NCBI RefSeq assembly: GCF_011751865.2
Contig: NZ_CP061770.1
Location: 1,178,001 to 1,242,000 of the forward strand
DNA: 64,000 nucleotides
Source of the DNA: Salinibacterium sp. ZJ70
GTDB taxonomy: Bacteria; Actinomycetota; Actinomycetes; Actinomycetales; Microbacteriaceae
Direction of reading: 5' to 3'
Translations under genes and position numbers: made by a program
Part shown: positions 37,090 to 46,421 of the stretch, in pieces
How positions within the stretch are numbered: the first letter of the stretch is position 1
How the letters are laid out: every line of letters begins with the position of its first letter
Notes under the pieces: generated by a model
The model's input: the letters and a program-made list of their open reading frames with translations, nothing else
Told to the model about the DNA's origin: nothing
Databases searched by the model: none

Positions 37090-38187
37090 GTGACCGCACT
37101 CTCCGACCTCCCCATCCGCGACGACCTTCGAGGCCTCACGCCCTACGGCGCGCCCCAGAAGCACGTGCGCTACGCGCTCAATGTCAACGAGAACACGCAC
37201 CCCATCCCGGAGCCCGTCGCGCGTCACATCGTCGAGTCGCTCGCGCAGGCCGTTCTCACGGCCAACCGGTACCCGGACCGCGAGTTCACCCAGCTCCGTG
37301 AGTCCCTCGCCCGTTACCTCGGGCACGGCATCACCGCTGAGCAGATCTGGGCGGCGAACGGCTCGAACGAGATCATCCAGCAGCTTCTGCAGGCCTTCGG
37401 TGGACCTGGGCGCAGCGTGCTCGGGTTCCCGCCCACGTATTCGATGCACTCGATCATCGCCGCAGGATCCGGCACCGAGTGGATCGCCGCCGAGCGCGAC
37501 GCCGACTTCGAGATCAGCCCCGCGACCGTCGTCGCCGCGATCGAGCAGCACCAGCCCGATCTCGTCTTCCTGTGTGCGCCGAACAACCCCACGGGCACGG
37601 CGCTTCCGCTCGAGACGATCGAGGCCGCCTATGAGGCCACCGACGGCATTGTGTTCGTCGATGAGGCGTACGCCGAGTTCATGCCCAAAGACCACCCGAG
37701 CGCTCTGAGCCTGCTGCCTGGCCGTGAGCGCCTCGTCGTCTCGCGCACCATGAGCAAGGCCTTCGCCTTCGCGGGCGTGCGCGTCGGCTACCTCGCCGGA
37801 GACCCCGCGATCGCCGACGCCCTGCGTCTCGTCCGCCTCCCGTACCACCTGTCCGCGCTCACGCAGGCTGCCGCCGTCGCCGCCCTCGATCACGCCCCGG
37901 CGATGCTCGCCATGGTGGACGACATCGCTGCGCAGCGCGACCGCATCATCGCCGAGCTGCCCGCCCTCGGATACCGTGCGTGGCCGAGCGAATCCAACTT
38001 CGTGCTCTTCGATGGCGTCGCCGATCCGAAGGCCACCTTCGAGGCACTTCTCGAGCGCGACATCCTCATCCGGGATGTGGGCATCCCGAACTCGCTGCGC
38101 GTCACCGCTGGCACCCGGGAGGAGACCGATTTCTTCCTCGCGTCGCTCGCCGAGCTCGGCCCCGGTGGGGCCCGCGCGGATCAGTAG
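37090..38187 (+). CDS. hisC: Histidinol-phosphate aminotransferase
   Basis: A 365-residue PLP enzyme that makes histidinol phosphate. Lys223 in [12 protein letters not shown] is the Schiff-base residue; CAPNNPTGT (about residues 158-166) and VDEAYAEF are the other active-site strands. The start [23 protein letters not shown], read from GTG 37090, is normal for actinobacteria. First gene of hisC-hisB-hisH-priA; hisD is not next to it, since the lexA/LysM pair is upstream. Confidence 0.95.
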   Translation: MTALSDLPIRDDLRGLTPYGAPQKHVRYALNVNENTHPIPEPVARHIVESLAQAVLTANRYPDREFTQLRESLARYLGHGITAEQIWAANGSNEIIQQLLQAFGGPGRSVLGFPPTYSMHSIIAAGSGTEWIAAERDADFEISPATVVAAIEQHQPDLVFLCAPNNPTGTALPLETIEAAYEATDGIVFVDEAYAEFMPKDHPSALSLLPGRERLVVSRTMSKAFAFAGVRVGYLAGDPAIADALRLVRLPYHLSALTQAAAVAALDHAPAMLAMVDDIAAQRDRIIAELPALGYRAWPSESNFVLFDGVADPKATFEALLERDILIRDVGIPNSLRVTAGTREETDFFLASLAELGPGGARADQ

Positions 38188-38196
38188 ACTCGAACC

Positions 38197-38802
38197 ATGA
38201 CGACACACCGCACCGCGCGTCTCAGCCGCCAGACCAGCGAGTCGAGCATCGAGCTGACGCTCGACCTCGATGGCACCGGCGTATCCGACATCCAGACGAC
38301 GGTGCCCTTCTTCGACCACCTCCTCACCGCGTTCGCGAAGCACTCGCTCGTCGACCTCACGGTGCGTGCCACAGGCGACACCGAGATCGACGTGCACCAC
38401 ACCGTCGAGGACACCGGCATCGTGCTCGGCCAGGCGATCAAGCAGGCGCTCGGCGACAAGTCGGGAATCGGCCGCTACGGCGACGCTCTGGTGCCGCTCG
38501 ACGAGGCGCTCGTGCAGGCTGTCGTCGATGTCTCCGGACGTCCGTACCTCGTCCACACGGGAGAGCCTGCGGGCTTCGAGTTCCACCTCATCGGAGGTCA
38601 CTTCACGGGATCGATGGTGCGCCACGTCTTCGAGGCGATCAGCTTCAACGGCGGGCTCACGGTGCACGTGAACGTCGTCGCGGGTCGCGACCCGCACCAC
38701 ATCGCCGAGGCCGAGTTCAAGGCGTTCGCGCGTGCGTTCCGTCAGGCGGTCGCGCGCGACGAGCGCGTGAGCGGCGTGCCCTCGACGAAGGGCGCCCTCT
38801 GA
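38197..38802 (+). CDS. hisB: Imidazoleglycerol-phosphate dehydratase
   Basis: A 201-residue monofunctional HisB. The metal-binding motifs [13 protein letters not shown] (about 38-50), DVHHTVED (64-71) and the second-half counterparts [15 protein letters not shown] and [16 protein letters not shown] (split) are all present. There is no N-terminal phosphatase domain as in Escherichia coli. It follows hisC by 9 nt and precedes hisH by 2 nt. Confidence 0.96.
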   Translation: MTTHRTARLSRQTSESSIELTLDLDGTGVSDIQTTVPFFDHLLTAFAKHSLVDLTVRATGDTEIDVHHTVEDTGIVLGQAIKQALGDKSGIGRYGDALVPLDEALVQAVVDVSGRPYLVHTGEPAGFEFHLIGGHFTGSMVRHVFEAISFNGGLTVHVNVVAGRDPHHIAEAEFKAFARAFRQAVARDERVSGVPSTKGAL

Positions 38803-38804
38803 GC

Positions 38805-39437
38805 ATGGCAGCCCCCTCTGTCGTCGTCCTCGACTACGGGGTCGGCAACGTCCACTCTGCCGTCAAGGCGCTCGAACTCGCCGGGGCGACCGTCGAGCTG
38901 ACGGCTGATCGCGACCGCGTCGCCCAGGCTGACGGTCTCCTCGTTCCCGGCGTCGGCGCCTTCGCCGCGGTGATGTCCGCCCTCGATTCCGTGCGCGGGG
39001 GAGAGCTCATCGAGCGTCGCCTCGCGGGCGGACGCAAGGTCATGGGCATCTGCGTGGGCATGCAGGTCATGTTCGAGCGCGGTGTCGAGCGCGGCGTCGA
39101 GACCGACGGGCTCGGCGAGTGGCCGGGCACCGTCGAGCAGCTCGATGCGCCCGTCCTGCCGCACATGGGCTGGAACACCGTGGTCGCACCCGAGGAGTCG
39201 GCGCTGTTCGCGGGCATCCGCGACGAGCGCTTCTACTTCGTGCACTCGTTCGCCGCGAAGCAATGGTCGCTCGAAGCGTTCGGTGCGTTCCAGCCACCCC
39301 AGGTGACGTGGGCTCACCACGGCGAGGATTTCGTCGCCGCGGTGGAGAACGGGCCGCTCACGGCGACCCAGTTCCACCCCGAGAAGTCCGGCGCCGCCGG
39401 AATCCAGCTGCTGCGCAACTGGCTCTCCACGTTCTAG
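38805..39437 (+). CDS. hisH: Imidazole glycerol phosphate synthase, glutaminase subunit
   Basis: A 210-residue class I glutamine amidotransferase that feeds ammonia to HisF. The nucleophile is Cys83 (GICVGMQ) and the His/Glu pair is His191-Glu193 (FHPEKSG). Its cyclase partner HisF is not in the window. Start ATG 38805 lies 2 nt after hisB. Confidence 0.95.
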   Translation: MAAPSVVVLDYGVGNVHSAVKALELAGATVELTADRDRVAQADGLLVPGVGAFAAVMSALDSVRGGELIERRLAGGRKVMGICVGMQVMFERGVERGVETDGLGEWPGTVEQLDAPVLPHMGWNTVVAPEESALFAGIRDERFYFVHSFAAKQWSLEAFGAFQPPQVTWAHHGEDFVAAVENGPLTATQFHPEKSGAAGIQLLRNWLSTF

Positions 39438-39504
39438 TCCCCGGCCCGCCTGGGCTACTATCTGAATCTTGTTTGCGGGGCCCCTCTCCGCGGAAAGCCA
39501 TGAG

Positions 39505-40254
39505 ATGACCGAGTTCAACACGTCCCCCGCCCTGACCCTCCTGCCGGCGGTCGACGTCGCCGATGGCAAGGCCGTCCGCCTCACCCAGGGCGAAGCCGGC
39601 ACCGAGACGAGCTTCGGCGACCCGATCAGCGCGGCCCAGCAGTGGGCCGACCAGGGCGCCGAGTGGATCCACCTCGTCGACCTCGACGCGGCGTTCGGCC
39701 GTGGCAACAACCACGCCATCATCAAGAAGGTCATCAAGAACACCCCCCGCAAGGTCAACATCGAGCTGTCGGGCGGCATCCGCGACGACGCGAGCCTCGA
39801 AGCCGCCCTCGCCACCGGTGCGAAGCGCATCAACCTCGGCACCGCCGCCCTCGAGAACCCCGAGTGGGCAGCTCACGTCATCGCGGAGTACGGCGACGCC
39901 GTCGCGGTGGGCCTCGACGTGCGCGGCACGACGCTCGCCGGTCGCGGTTGGACGAAGGAAGGCGGCGACCTCTGGACGGTGCTCGCGCGCCTCGAAGAAG
40001 CCGGATGCGCCCGCTACGTCGTCACCGACGTCACCAAGGACGGCACCTTGCAGGGTCCGAACCTCGACCTGCTGCGTGAGGTCATGAGCCGCACCCCGAA
40101 GCCCGTCATCGCCTCCGGTGGTGTCGCGACGCTCGACGACATCGCGGCGCTGCGTACGCTCGTGCCGCTCGGCCTCGAGGGCGCGATCGTGGGCAAGGCG
40201 CTCTACGCGGGTGCCTTCAGCCTCGCCGAGGCGATCGACGTCGCGAGCGACTGA
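39505..40254 (+). CDS. priA: Phosphoribosyl isomerase A (HisA/TrpF activity)
   Basis: A 249-residue beta/alpha barrel with the two phosphate loops ELSGGIRDD and IASGGVAT and catalytic aspartates Asp17 ([10 protein letters not shown]) and the one in [10 protein letters not shown]. Actinobacterial PriA performs both the histidine (ProFAR) and tryptophan (PRA) isomerisations and replaces TrpF; the [11 protein letters not shown] loop is typical of that form. ATG 39505 is the best start, with GGAAAG about 10 nt upstream; a TTG at 39469 is less likely. It overlaps sseB by 1 nt. Confidence 0.94.
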   Translation: MTEFNTSPALTLLPAVDVADGKAVRLTQGEAGTETSFGDPISAAQQWADQGAEWIHLVDLDAAFGRGNNHAIIKKVIKNTPRKVNIELSGGIRDDASLEAALATGAKRINLGTAALENPEWAAHVIAEYGDAVAVGLDVRGTTLAGRGWTKEGGDLWTVLARLEEAGCARYVVTDVTKDGTLQGPNLDLLREVMSRTPKPVIASGGVATLDDIAALRTLVPLGLEGAIVGKALYAGAFSLAEAIDVASD

Positions 40255-41018
40255 TGTCCGACCGCCACGCCGACAGCGCGGGGATCCCGTTCACCGGCAG
40301 GCAGTTCCAGCCGAACCCGTCGGCGGGCGATGACGGCTCCGCTCCCGCGAAGCTCATCGAAGCCATCCGAGGGTTCCACGCCGGAGAGCTCGGCGTCGCC
40401 GATGTGATCCAGGCGCTGCACCACGAGCGTCTCCTCGTGCCGCTCATCGCGGAGGCGGGAGACGTGGGGATCGGCCCGTACGGCCAGAAGGTCGACAAGA
40501 CCCAGGAGCTGTCGGTCGTCACCGTCGCCGGCCCCGACGGTCGCGCGGTGCTGCCGGCGTTCACATCGGTCGACGCGATGCAGCGTTGGAGGCCCGAGGC
40601 GCGTCCCGTGCCGATCCAGGCGCCGAAGGTCGCCCTGGGCGCAGGGGGCGAGGGAACGCCGCTCATCATCCTCGATCCCGGATCCGAGACCCAGTTCGTG
40701 GTGCGGCGCCCTGCCTTCCGTGCGCTTGCGACAGGCGAGCCCTGGACGCCGGCGTTCGATGACGTCGAGGTCGCTTCGGCGTTCGGTGCGGCAGTCGCCG
40801 AAGAGCCTGCCGTGCAGGCGGTCGGCATCGCGCCCGGAGACCCGCAGGCGCGCCTGACGGGTGCGGAGGTGCTCGTCGTGCTGCGCGTGCAGCCCGGCAT
40901 GGCCGACGCCGACCGTGCGGCGCTCCTCGAGCGCGTGCAGACCCGCTGGGCTTCCGACGAGCTCATCGCAGAACGCGTCGACTCCGTCGCCGTCCGCATC
41001 GCCGCCGACGACGCCTAG
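40254..41018 (+). CDS. SseB family protein
   Basis: A 254-residue protein with an SseB N-terminal domain: LIEAIRGFHAGELGVADVIQAL (about residues 23-44), LLVPLIAEAG, then LSVVTVAGPDGRAVLPAFTSVDAMQRWRPEARPVP split over residues 80-118. The C-terminal part is less conserved. SseB-domain proteins are common beside his genes in actinobacteria but have no clear role there. It overlaps the priA stop by 1 nt, so it belongs to the operon. A long palindrome lies just after its stop. Confidence 0.85.
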   Translation: MSDRHADSAGIPFTGRQFQPNPSAGDDGSAPAKLIEAIRGFHAGELGVADVIQALHHERLLVPLIAEAGDVGIGPYGQKVDKTQELSVVTVAGPDGRAVLPAFTSVDAMQRWRPEARPVPIQAPKVALGAGGEGTPLIILDPGSETQFVVRRPAFRALATGEPWTPAFDDVEVASAFGAAVAEEPAVQAVGIAPGDPQARLTGAEVLVVLRVQPGMADADRAALLERVQTRWASDELIAERVDSVAVRIAADDA

Positions 41019-41025
41019 CCACTAT

Positions 41026-41085
41026 CTGAGGTGTCAGTTTGTGCCGCTTGGAGGTCTCCTCGAGCGGCACAAACTGACACCTCAG
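41026..41085. repeat. Perfect 23-bp inverted repeat between convergent genes
   Basis: Arms 41026-41048 and 41063-41085 are perfect complements over 23 bp (CTGAGGTGTCAG... to ...GTGCCGCT); the 14-nt loop itself holds a GAGG/CCTC helix (41051-41054 with 41058-41061). It occupies almost the full gap between the sseB stop (41018) and the DUF1844 stop (41092). It may terminate both genes. Its length and moderate GC also fit a dispersed palindromic repeat. Confidence 0.85.
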
Positions 41086-41091
41086 GTCAGG

Positions 41092-41454
41092 TCAGCTGAC
41101 GGGGCCGGTCCACTTCTCGCCGGGGCCCTTGCCGTGCTCGTCGGGGAAGGTCGACGCCTCGCGGAACGCGAGCTGCAGACTGCGCAGACCGTCGCGCAGC
41201 GGACGTGCGTGGTTGTCGCCGAGTCCGGGAGCCGCTGCGACCACGAGGCCCGCGAGGGCGTCGATGAGCTTGCGTGCCTCGTCGAGGTCGGTCTGCGTCT
41301 CGGGGTCGTCGGCGAGACCGAGCTTGACGGCGGCCGCGCTCAGGAGGTGAACAGCGACGGTATTGATGACCTCGACCGCGGGGACGTCCGCGATGTCGCG
41401 GATCTCGTCGGCGACGTCAGGGGACTCGGGGTTCGACACGGACTCTGCGTTCAC
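41092..41454 (-). CDS. DUF1844 family protein
   Basis: A 120-residue soluble, acidic protein. The core VEVINTVAVHLLSAAAVKLGLA (split about residues 27-48) followed by DLDEARKLIDALAGLVVAAAPGLG (56-79) is the DUF1844 pattern, and the position beside infC is conserved in actinobacteria. Function unknown. Start is GTG 41452-41454 behind GAGGAAA. Its promoter and that of infC are divergent within about 20 nt. Confidence 0.88.
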   Translation of the reverse strand: MNAESVSNPESPDVADEIRDIADVPAVEVINTVAVHLLSAAAVKLGLADDPETQTDLDEARKLIDALAGLVVAAAPGLGDNHARPLRDGLRSLQLAFREASTFPDEHGKGPGEKWTGPVS

Positions 41455-41467
41455 GGGTTTCCTCTGC

Positions 41468-41502
41468 TATTCTGATGCGGGCTCCGGGGCCATATCCCCG
41501 GA
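41468..41502 (+). promoter_or_regulatory. infC promoter and first leader hairpin
   Basis: A -10-like TATTCT (41468-41473) is followed by a hairpin TCCGGGG/CCCCGGA (41483-41489 with 41496-41502). A transcript from about 41480 would have a leader of some 205 nt before the AUC start of infC, space enough for L20- or IF3-dependent control as known in other bacteria. The rest of the leader holds no ORF that I believe. Confidence 0.45.
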
Positions 41503-41685
41503 AACGCAAGTGGAGAGATCCCACCCGCTGACCGCCTCTCAAGGTTATCGGGTTCGAGTTGGTAGCCGAGATCCCCGGATCCCGGTGGCGCACTCCGCCA
41601 GCCGCATGGCTGGTTGCACGGGTGCGAATGCTGTCTCTGTTTCCTTCCACGTGCGTGAACACACCGCCGTATGAAGGAGACCCGC

Positions 41686-42318
41686 ATCAGCGATCCCAGA
41701 ACCAACGACCGAATCCGCGTCCCCGAGGTCCGCCTCGTGGGGCCTGCTGGAGAGCAGGTCGGCGTCGTCCGCATCGAGGACGCCCTGCGTCTCGCGCAGG
41801 AGGCTGACCTGGATCTGGTCGAGGTGGCGCCCGACTCCAAGCCGCCCGTTGTCAAGATCATGGACTACGGGAAGTTCAAGTACGAACAGGCTCAGAAGCT
41901 CAAGGAAGCTCGGCGCAATCAGGCGAACACGATCCTCAAGGAGGTCCGTTTCCGCCTGAAGATCGACAAGCACGACTACGAGACCAAGATGAAGCGCGCG
42001 ATCGGCTTCCTCGATGAGGGCGACAAGGTCAAGGCCATGATCCTGTTCCGCGGTCGCGAGCAGTCGCGTCCCGAGCAGGGTGTGCGTCTGCTTCAGAAGT
42101 TCGCCGAGGACGTCGCCGACTACGGCACGGTCGAGTCGAGCCCGACCATCGACGGTCGCAACATGGTCATGATCATCGGCCCTCACAAGAGCAAGGTCGA
42201 TGCGAAGGCCGAACAGAACGCCAAGCGCGCCGCTGCCAAGGCGCGCCCCCAGAACCCGGCTGATCCTGACGGATCCGCCGAAACCGCGGCAACTGCCGAC
42301 GAGACAGAGGAAAAGTAA
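41686..42318 (+). CDS. infC: Translation initiation factor IF-3, AUC start
   Basis: A 210-residue IF3, which keeps the 30S subunit free and proofreads the start codon. The N-domain ([20 protein letters not shown]) and C-domain ([20 protein letters not shown]) are both complete; the C-terminus has an Ala/Lys/Pro-rich tail. I place the start at ATC 41686: AAGGAG (41674-41679) is 6 nt before it and the protein then opens [14 protein letters not shown] as in homologues. The ATG at 41671 would hold that Shine-Dalgarno within the gene. IF3 starting on AUU or AUC is the known basis of its autoregulation. infC overlaps rpmI by 1 nt. Confidence 0.93.
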   Translation: MSDPRTNDRIRVPEVRLVGPAGEQVGVVRIEDALRLAQEADLDLVEVAPDSKPPVVKIMDYGKFKYEQAQKLKEARRNQANTILKEVRFRLKIDKHDYETKMKRAIGFLDEGDKVKAMILFRGREQSRPEQGVRLLQKFAEDVADYGTVESSPTIDGRNMVMIIGPHKSKVDAKAEQNAKRAAAKARPQNPADPDGSAETAATADETEEK

Positions 42319-42512
42319 TGCCCAAGCAGAAGACGCACTCCGGTGCGAAGAAGCGCTTCAAGCTCACCGGTTCCGGCAAGGTCAAGAAGCAGGGCGCCGG
42401 TATGCGCCACAACCTTGAGGTCAAGTCGTCGCGCGTGACCCGTCGTCTCAACAAGGACGTCGTCCTGGCTCCGCAGGACGCCAAGGTCATCAAGAAGCTC
42501 CTGGGCAAGTAA
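42318..42512 (+). CDS. rpmI: 50S ribosomal protein L35
   Basis: A 64-residue, highly basic L35 starting [20 protein letters not shown], the universal family opening. It lies between infC and rplT in the classic three-gene operon and shares one base with the infC stop. Confidence 0.97.
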   Translation: MPKQKTHSGAKKRFKLTGSGKVKKQGAGMRHNLEVKSSRVTRRLNKDVVLAPQDAKVIKKLLGK

Positions 42513-42539
42513 GCGCCCGGTACACAGAAGGACTGAGAA

Positions 42540-42926
42540 ATGGCACGTGTAAAGAGGGCGGTCAACGCCGCCAAGAAGCGCCGCACTACGCTCGAGCGCG
42601 CACAGGGATACCGCGGACAGCGTTCGCGCCTGTACCGCAAGGCCAAGGAGCAGGTCACCCACTCGCTCGTCTACGCCTACCGCGACCGTCACGCGAAGAA
42701 GGGCGAGTTCCGTCGCCTGTGGATCCAGCGCATCAACGCCGCTGCCCGCGCGAACGACATCACCTACAACCGCCTCATCCAGGGCCTCGGCCTCGCGGGC
42801 ATCGAGGTCGACCGCCGCATCCTCGCTGACCTCGCGGTCAACGAGCCCGCGACCTTCGCCGGTCTCGTGAAGGCGGCCAAGGCCGCGCTTCCGAAGGACG
42901 TCAACGCTCCCAAGAGCGCCGCGTAA
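42540..42926 (+). CDS. rplT: 50S ribosomal protein L20
   Basis: A 128-residue L20, an early 23S rRNA binding assembly protein and, in several bacteria, the repressor of its own operon. The start [15 protein letters not shown], the [19 protein letters not shown] stretch (about 21-39) and [17 protein letters not shown] (78-94) are typical. ATG 42540 has AAGGACTGAG upstream. A strong terminator closes the operon. Confidence 0.97.
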   Translation: MARVKRAVNAAKKRRTTLERAQGYRGQRSRLYRKAKEQVTHSLVYAYRDRHAKKGEFRRLWIQRINAAARANDITYNRLIQGLGLAGIEVDRRILADLAVNEPATFAGLVKAAKAALPKDVNAPKSAA

Positions 42927-42941
42927 GCCTTCGCACCCGTC

Positions 42942-42981
42942 ACGACGGCGCGTCTTCCCTTCGGGGAGGGCGCGCCGTCGT
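42942..42981 (+). terminator. Terminator of infC-rpmI-rplT
   Basis: An 18-bp stem (42942-42959 with 42964-42981, two wobbles) closed by a UUCG tetraloop, 15 nt after the rplT stop. Confidence 0.88.
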
Positions 42982-43002
42982 CGTTCGTCCAGCTGTCGAG
43001 CC

Positions 43003-43008
43003 TACGAT
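43003..43008 (+). promoter_or_regulatory. -10 box TACGAT of the TrmH-family gene
   Basis: TACGAT ends 6 nt before GTG 43015, without a Shine-Dalgarno. Confidence 0.5.
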
Positions 43009-43014
43009 CGCAGT

Positions 43015-43809
43015 GTGATCGACAATCCCCGCTCTCCCCGTGTTCGCGCCGTGGCGAAGCTCGCCAAGCGCGCGGCGCGCGCCGAGACGGGACTCTTCCT
43101 CGTGGAGGGGCCGCAGGCGCTGCGCGAGGCCCTGATGTTCCAGCCGGATCTGCTCGTCGAGGTGTTCGCCGTCGCCGGCGTCTTCGACCGGCATCCGGAC
43201 CTGGGCCGTGAGCTCGCGAAGGCGGGCCTCGAAGCACAGCTCGTCTCGGACCAGGTGCTCGACGCCATGGCCGACACCGTCACCCCGCAGGGTGTCGTGG
43301 CCGTGTGCCGTCAGTTCCCGGTGACGCTCAAGGACCTGCTCGCGGGGGAGCCGAAGCTCGTCGCGATCCTCGAGGAGGTGCGCGATCCGGGCAATGCAGG
43401 CACGATCCTGCGTGCAGCGGATGCCGCGGGCGCCGACGGCGTGATCTTCACCGGCAACAGCGTGGACGCGTACAACCCGAAGGTGGTGCGCTCGACGACC
43501 GGATCGATCTTCCACCTGCCGCTCGCGCAGGGGTCGACGCTCGAGAACGCGATTCACCATGTGACGCAGGCAGGGCTGCAGGTGCTCGCCGCCGATATCT
43601 CCGGCGACGACCTCCCTGAGCTGCGGGATTCGCTCAGCGCGCCGACGGCATGGCTCTTCGGCAACGAGGCGCACGGCCTCTCGGGGGAGCAGCTGGCGTT
43701 CGCCGATCACGCGGTGCGGGTGCCGATCTACGGTCACGCGGAGTCGATGAATCTCGCGACCGCCGCGTCGGTGTGCCTCTACGAGAGCGCGTTCGCCCAG
43801 CGCGCCTGA
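43015..43809 (+). CDS. TrmH/SpoU family RNA 2'-O-methyltransferase
   Basis: A 264-residue SPOUT methyltransferase. The N-terminal substrate-binding domain shows AKLAKRAARAETGLFLVEG (about 15-33); the knotted SAM domain has motif 1 EEVRDPGNAGTILRAADAAG (121-140), motif 2 WLFGNEAHGLS and motif 3 VRVPIYGHAESMNLATAAS (about 238-256). The layout is that of the rRNA 2'-O-ribose methyltransferases usually found between rplT and pheS; the target nucleotide is unknown. It lies head-to-tail with the glutamate-type transporter genes, 27 nt away. Confidence 0.92.
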   Translation: MIDNPRSPRVRAVAKLAKRAARAETGLFLVEGPQALREALMFQPDLLVEVFAVAGVFDRHPDLGRELAKAGLEAQLVSDQVLDAMADTVTPQGVVAVCRQFPVTLKDLLAGEPKLVAILEEVRDPGNAGTILRAADAAGADGVIFTGNSVDAYNPKVVRSTTGSIFHLPLAQGSTLENAIHHVTQAGLQVLAADISGDDLPELRDSLSAPTAWLFGNEAHGLSGEQLAFADHAVRVPIYGHAESMNLATAASVCLYESAFAQRA

Positions 43810-43836
43810 GCGCGATCACCCGTGCTGCCCAGCGAC

Positions 43837-44748
43837 TCAGCGGCGCGAGGGCTTGCTGGGGTCGTATCCGGTGTTCTGCGTCGCGATGAGCTGCGTCTGC
43901 GTGATGTCGTGCGTCGCGACGTCTGCGCGAGTGACGTTCGGCGGGATCTTCGGCGAGCGACGGGTGCGCTTCTCGAGCCACCGTGCGAACCACGACAGCA
44001 GCAGACACATGGCGATGTAGATCGAGCCGATGACGATGATCGACGGGATGATCGGGCGACCCGACTGCCCCATGAGGAGCTTGGCGTAGTACAGCAGCTC
44101 GGGGTAGGTGATGATGAATCCGAGCGCGGTGTCCTTCAGGGTGACGACGAGCTGGGCGACGATCACGGGCAGCATCGCCCGCACCGCCTGGGGCAGCAGC
44201 ACGAGGCGCATGACCCCGCTCTTGCGCAGCCCGACCGCGTACGCCGCCTCCCTCTGGCCGCGGGGGAGCGACTCGACGCCCGCTCGCAGGGCTTCCGCGA
44301 GCACGGAGCCGTTGTAGACCACGAGCGCGATCACGACAGCCCAGTACGGCGGCATCCGCACTCCGACGTACGGCAGGCCGTAGAACAGCAGCATCATGAA
44401 GACCAGCACCGGGACGGCTCGGAAGATCTCGGTGATCCAGGCCACCGGCACGCGCACCGCGGCGTGATCCGAGAGCCGTCCGATGGCGAGGATGAACCCC
44501 AGGATGAGACTGCCGACCGCGGCGGCGCCGAAGGCTGCGAGGGTGGCGCCGAGCGCTGTGGCGATGCCCTCCCATACCGAGGCGAAGCTGAACACGTACC
44601 ATTTCGCCGCGCTGAACTGCCCAGTGCTCGCGAAGCGGTACACGGTGAACGCGAGAAGGCCGAGGATCACGAGGATCGTGATCGCGCCGATGATGCGGTT
44701 GCGCAGGATCGCCCGAGGGCCGGGGACGTCGTACAGGACGGAAGTCAT
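43837..44748 (-). CDS. gluD: Amino-acid ABC transporter permease, GluD-like
   Basis: A 303-residue inner-membrane permease of the polar amino-acid family with five to six helices. The EAA loop, EAAYAVGLRKSGVMRLVLLPQAVR (about residues 167-190), couples to the ATPase. The C-terminal 45 residues are a hydrophilic tail (TQNTGYDPSKPSRR) as in Corynebacterium GluD. It overlaps gluC by 4 nt and is last in a gluA-gluB-gluC-gluD order on the minus strand, read away from pheS. Glutamate is the likely substrate by similarity to that operon. Confidence 0.87.
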   Translation of the reverse strand: MTSVLYDVPGPRAILRNRIIGAITILVILGLLAFTVYRFASTGQFSAAKWYVFSFASVWEGIATALGATLAAFGAAAVGSLILGFILAIGRLSDHAAVRVPVAWITEIFRAVPVLVFMMLLFYGLPYVGVRMPPYWAVVIALVVYNGSVLAEALRAGVESLPRGQREAAYAVGLRKSGVMRLVLLPQAVRAMLPVIVAQLVVTLKDTALGFIITYPELLYYAKLLMGQSGRPIIPSIIVIGSIYIAMCLLLSWFARWLEKRTRRSPKIPPNVTRADVATHDITQTQLIATQNTGYDPSKPSRR

Positions 44749-45389
44749 CGGGCGATCCTCCACGCGTTCTCGAGTCGTCGCTGCACGAAGCTGAGGATCA
44801 GCACGAGCACGACGAAGATGACAGCGACCCACAGCAGCACGATGAGGGCGTTCTCGCCGCGCTCACTCAGGTAGGCGCGCACGGAGCCGAGTTCGAGCAC
44901 GGAGAAGCCGGCGGCGACGGTGGTGTTCTTGAGGAGCGCGATGAAGACGCTCATCATCGGCGGAACGACCGAGCGGACCGCCTGGGGGAGGATGACGAGC
45001 GTCATCACCTGTCCGAAGGTGAGGCCGATGGCGCGCGCCGCCTCCGCCTGCCCCACGGGGACGGTGTTGACGCCCGCCCGCACGACCTCCGCCACATAGG
45101 TGGCGGTGTAGATGCCGAGCGCCCAGATCGCGAGCACCGTGTAGCCGGGGCTCGGGAGCAGCTGGGGATAGCCGAACGCGAACGCGAAGAAGACGAGGGT
45201 GAGGGGGGTGTTGCGGATGAGGTTGACGTAGACGGTTCCGAATCCCCGCGCGATCGGCACGGGGGACACCCGCATCGCCCCGACGATGAGTCCGAGCACG
45301 AGCGCGATGCCGCCGCCCGCGAAGAACAGCAGCAGGGTGTTGCGCAACGCCACAGCCCACAGATCGATGTGGTCGAAGATGACGCCCAC
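44745..45389 (-). CDS. gluC: Amino-acid ABC transporter permease, GluC-like
   Basis: A 214-residue permease with about five membrane helices and the EAA loop EAARAIGLTFGQVMTLVILPQAVR (about residues 135-158, given here in its short form EAARAIGLTF). GTG 45387-45389 is used: GGAGG lies 4-5 nt before it. An ORF opening at 45446 adds 19 unlikely residues. It pairs with gluD to form the heterodimeric channel of the importer. Confidence 0.9.
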   Translation of the reverse strand: MGVIFDHIDLWAVALRNTLLLFFAGGGIALVLGLIVGAMRVSPVPIARGFGTVYVNLIRNTPLTLVFFAFAFGYPQLLPSPGYTVLAIWALGIYTATYVAEVVRAGVNTVPVGQAEAARAIGLTFGQVMTLVILPQAVRSVVPPMMSVFIALLKNTTVAAGFSVLELGSVRAYLSERGENALIVLLWVAVIFVVLVLILSFVQRRLENAWRIAR

Positions 45390-45466
45390 GTGGCCTCCGT
45401 CTTGTCGGGCTCGGGCGGGACCGTGGTTGGGGCCCCGCCCGAGCACTCAGTCGTCAGGTGACGGGA

Positions 45467-46372
45467 TCAGTACCGGTCGACGTCCGGCTGGTCCACCTTG
45501 GCGCCGGAGTCGCCGAGATTGCGCTCGAAGATCTCCTCCCAGACCGTGCCGCCGTCTTCGAAGAGATCGTTGATGTGTGCACGCATCACGTCATCGCCCT
45601 TCGCGATGCCGACGCCGTAGCGCTCCTCGGTGAAGGGCTCGCCCACGACCTTGACCTCGTCCGGGTACAGCGCCGCGTATCCGATGAGGATCGCCTGGTC
45701 GGTGGTCACCGCATCCACGTCGCCGTTGATGAGCGCCTCGACGCATGCCGAGTAGAGGTCGAACTCCTCTGTCGGCACCTCGGGATAGTTCTCGCGGATG
45801 TTCTGGATCGGGGTCGATCCGGTCGCCGAGCACACCGTGGTGTCGGCGTTCAGATCCGCTTCGCTCGTGATGGTGTCGTCATCCGAACGGACGAGGAGAC
45901 CCTGGCCGGTCACGAAGTACGGACCGGCGAAGTCGATCTGCTCCTTGCGCTTGTCGGTGATCGAGTAGGTGCCGACGTAGTAGTCGATGTCGCCGTTCAC
46001 GAGTGCCTGCTCGCGGTTGGCGGAGGCGATCGCCTTGAACTCGATGTCGTCCTCGTCGTAGCCGAGCGATGCGGCGATCCAGCGGGCGATGTCGATGTCG
46101 AAGCCGGTGCGCTCGTTGGTGGTCACGTCGAGGTAGCCCAGGTTCGGCTGATCCTCCTTGACGCCGATGATCACTTTGCCGCGGTCCTTGATCGCGTCGA
46201 AGGTGGGCGAGCCGTCGAGCTCCACGTTGGTCGCGACCTCCCACGGGACGCCGTCGATGTCGCTTCCGGTGGTGCCGCCGGGGTTCGACGGGCTGCCGCT
46301 GCTGCAGGCCGAGAGCAGCAGAGCAGCTGCGGCTGCGACGCTCGCTCCTGTCAGAATTCGCGTGTGCCTCAT
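45467..46372 (-). CDS. gluB: Glutamate-type ABC transporter substrate-binding lipoprotein
   Basis: A 301-residue lipoprotein. The signal peptide ends in the lipobox LLSAC with Cys23 as the lipidated residue. The mature protein is a family 3 solute-binding protein: GKVIIGVKEDQPNLGYLD (about 65-82), the NERTGFDIDIARWIA signature (about 86-100) and DYYVGTYSITDKRKEQIDFAGPYF split at 129-152. ATG 46370-46372 follows GAGGAGA. It should deliver glutamate (or a related acid) to GluC/GluD. Confidence 0.93.
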   Translation of the reverse strand: MRHTRILTGASVAAAAALLLSACSSGSPSNPGGTTGSDIDGVPWEVATNVELDGSPTFDAIKDRGKVIIGVKEDQPNLGYLDVTTNERTGFDIDIARWIAASLGYDEDDIEFKAIASANREQALVNGDIDYYVGTYSITDKRKEQIDFAGPYFVTGQGLLVRSDDDTITSEADLNADTTVCSATGSTPIQNIRENYPEVPTEEFDLYSACVEALINGDVDAVTTDQAILIGYAALYPDEVKVVGEPFTEERYGVGIAKGDDVMRAHINDLFEDGGTVWEEIFERNLGDSGAKVDQPDVDRY

Positions 46373-46421
46373 GGGGATTCTCCTCATTCTCTTGGGGTGC
46401 CCGTGTGCCTTGTGGGCTCGG

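Noticed and set aside
41671..41685. ATG 41671 as start of infC
   Set aside because: The only Shine-Dalgarno is inside those five codons and fits ATC 41686; homologues begin there.
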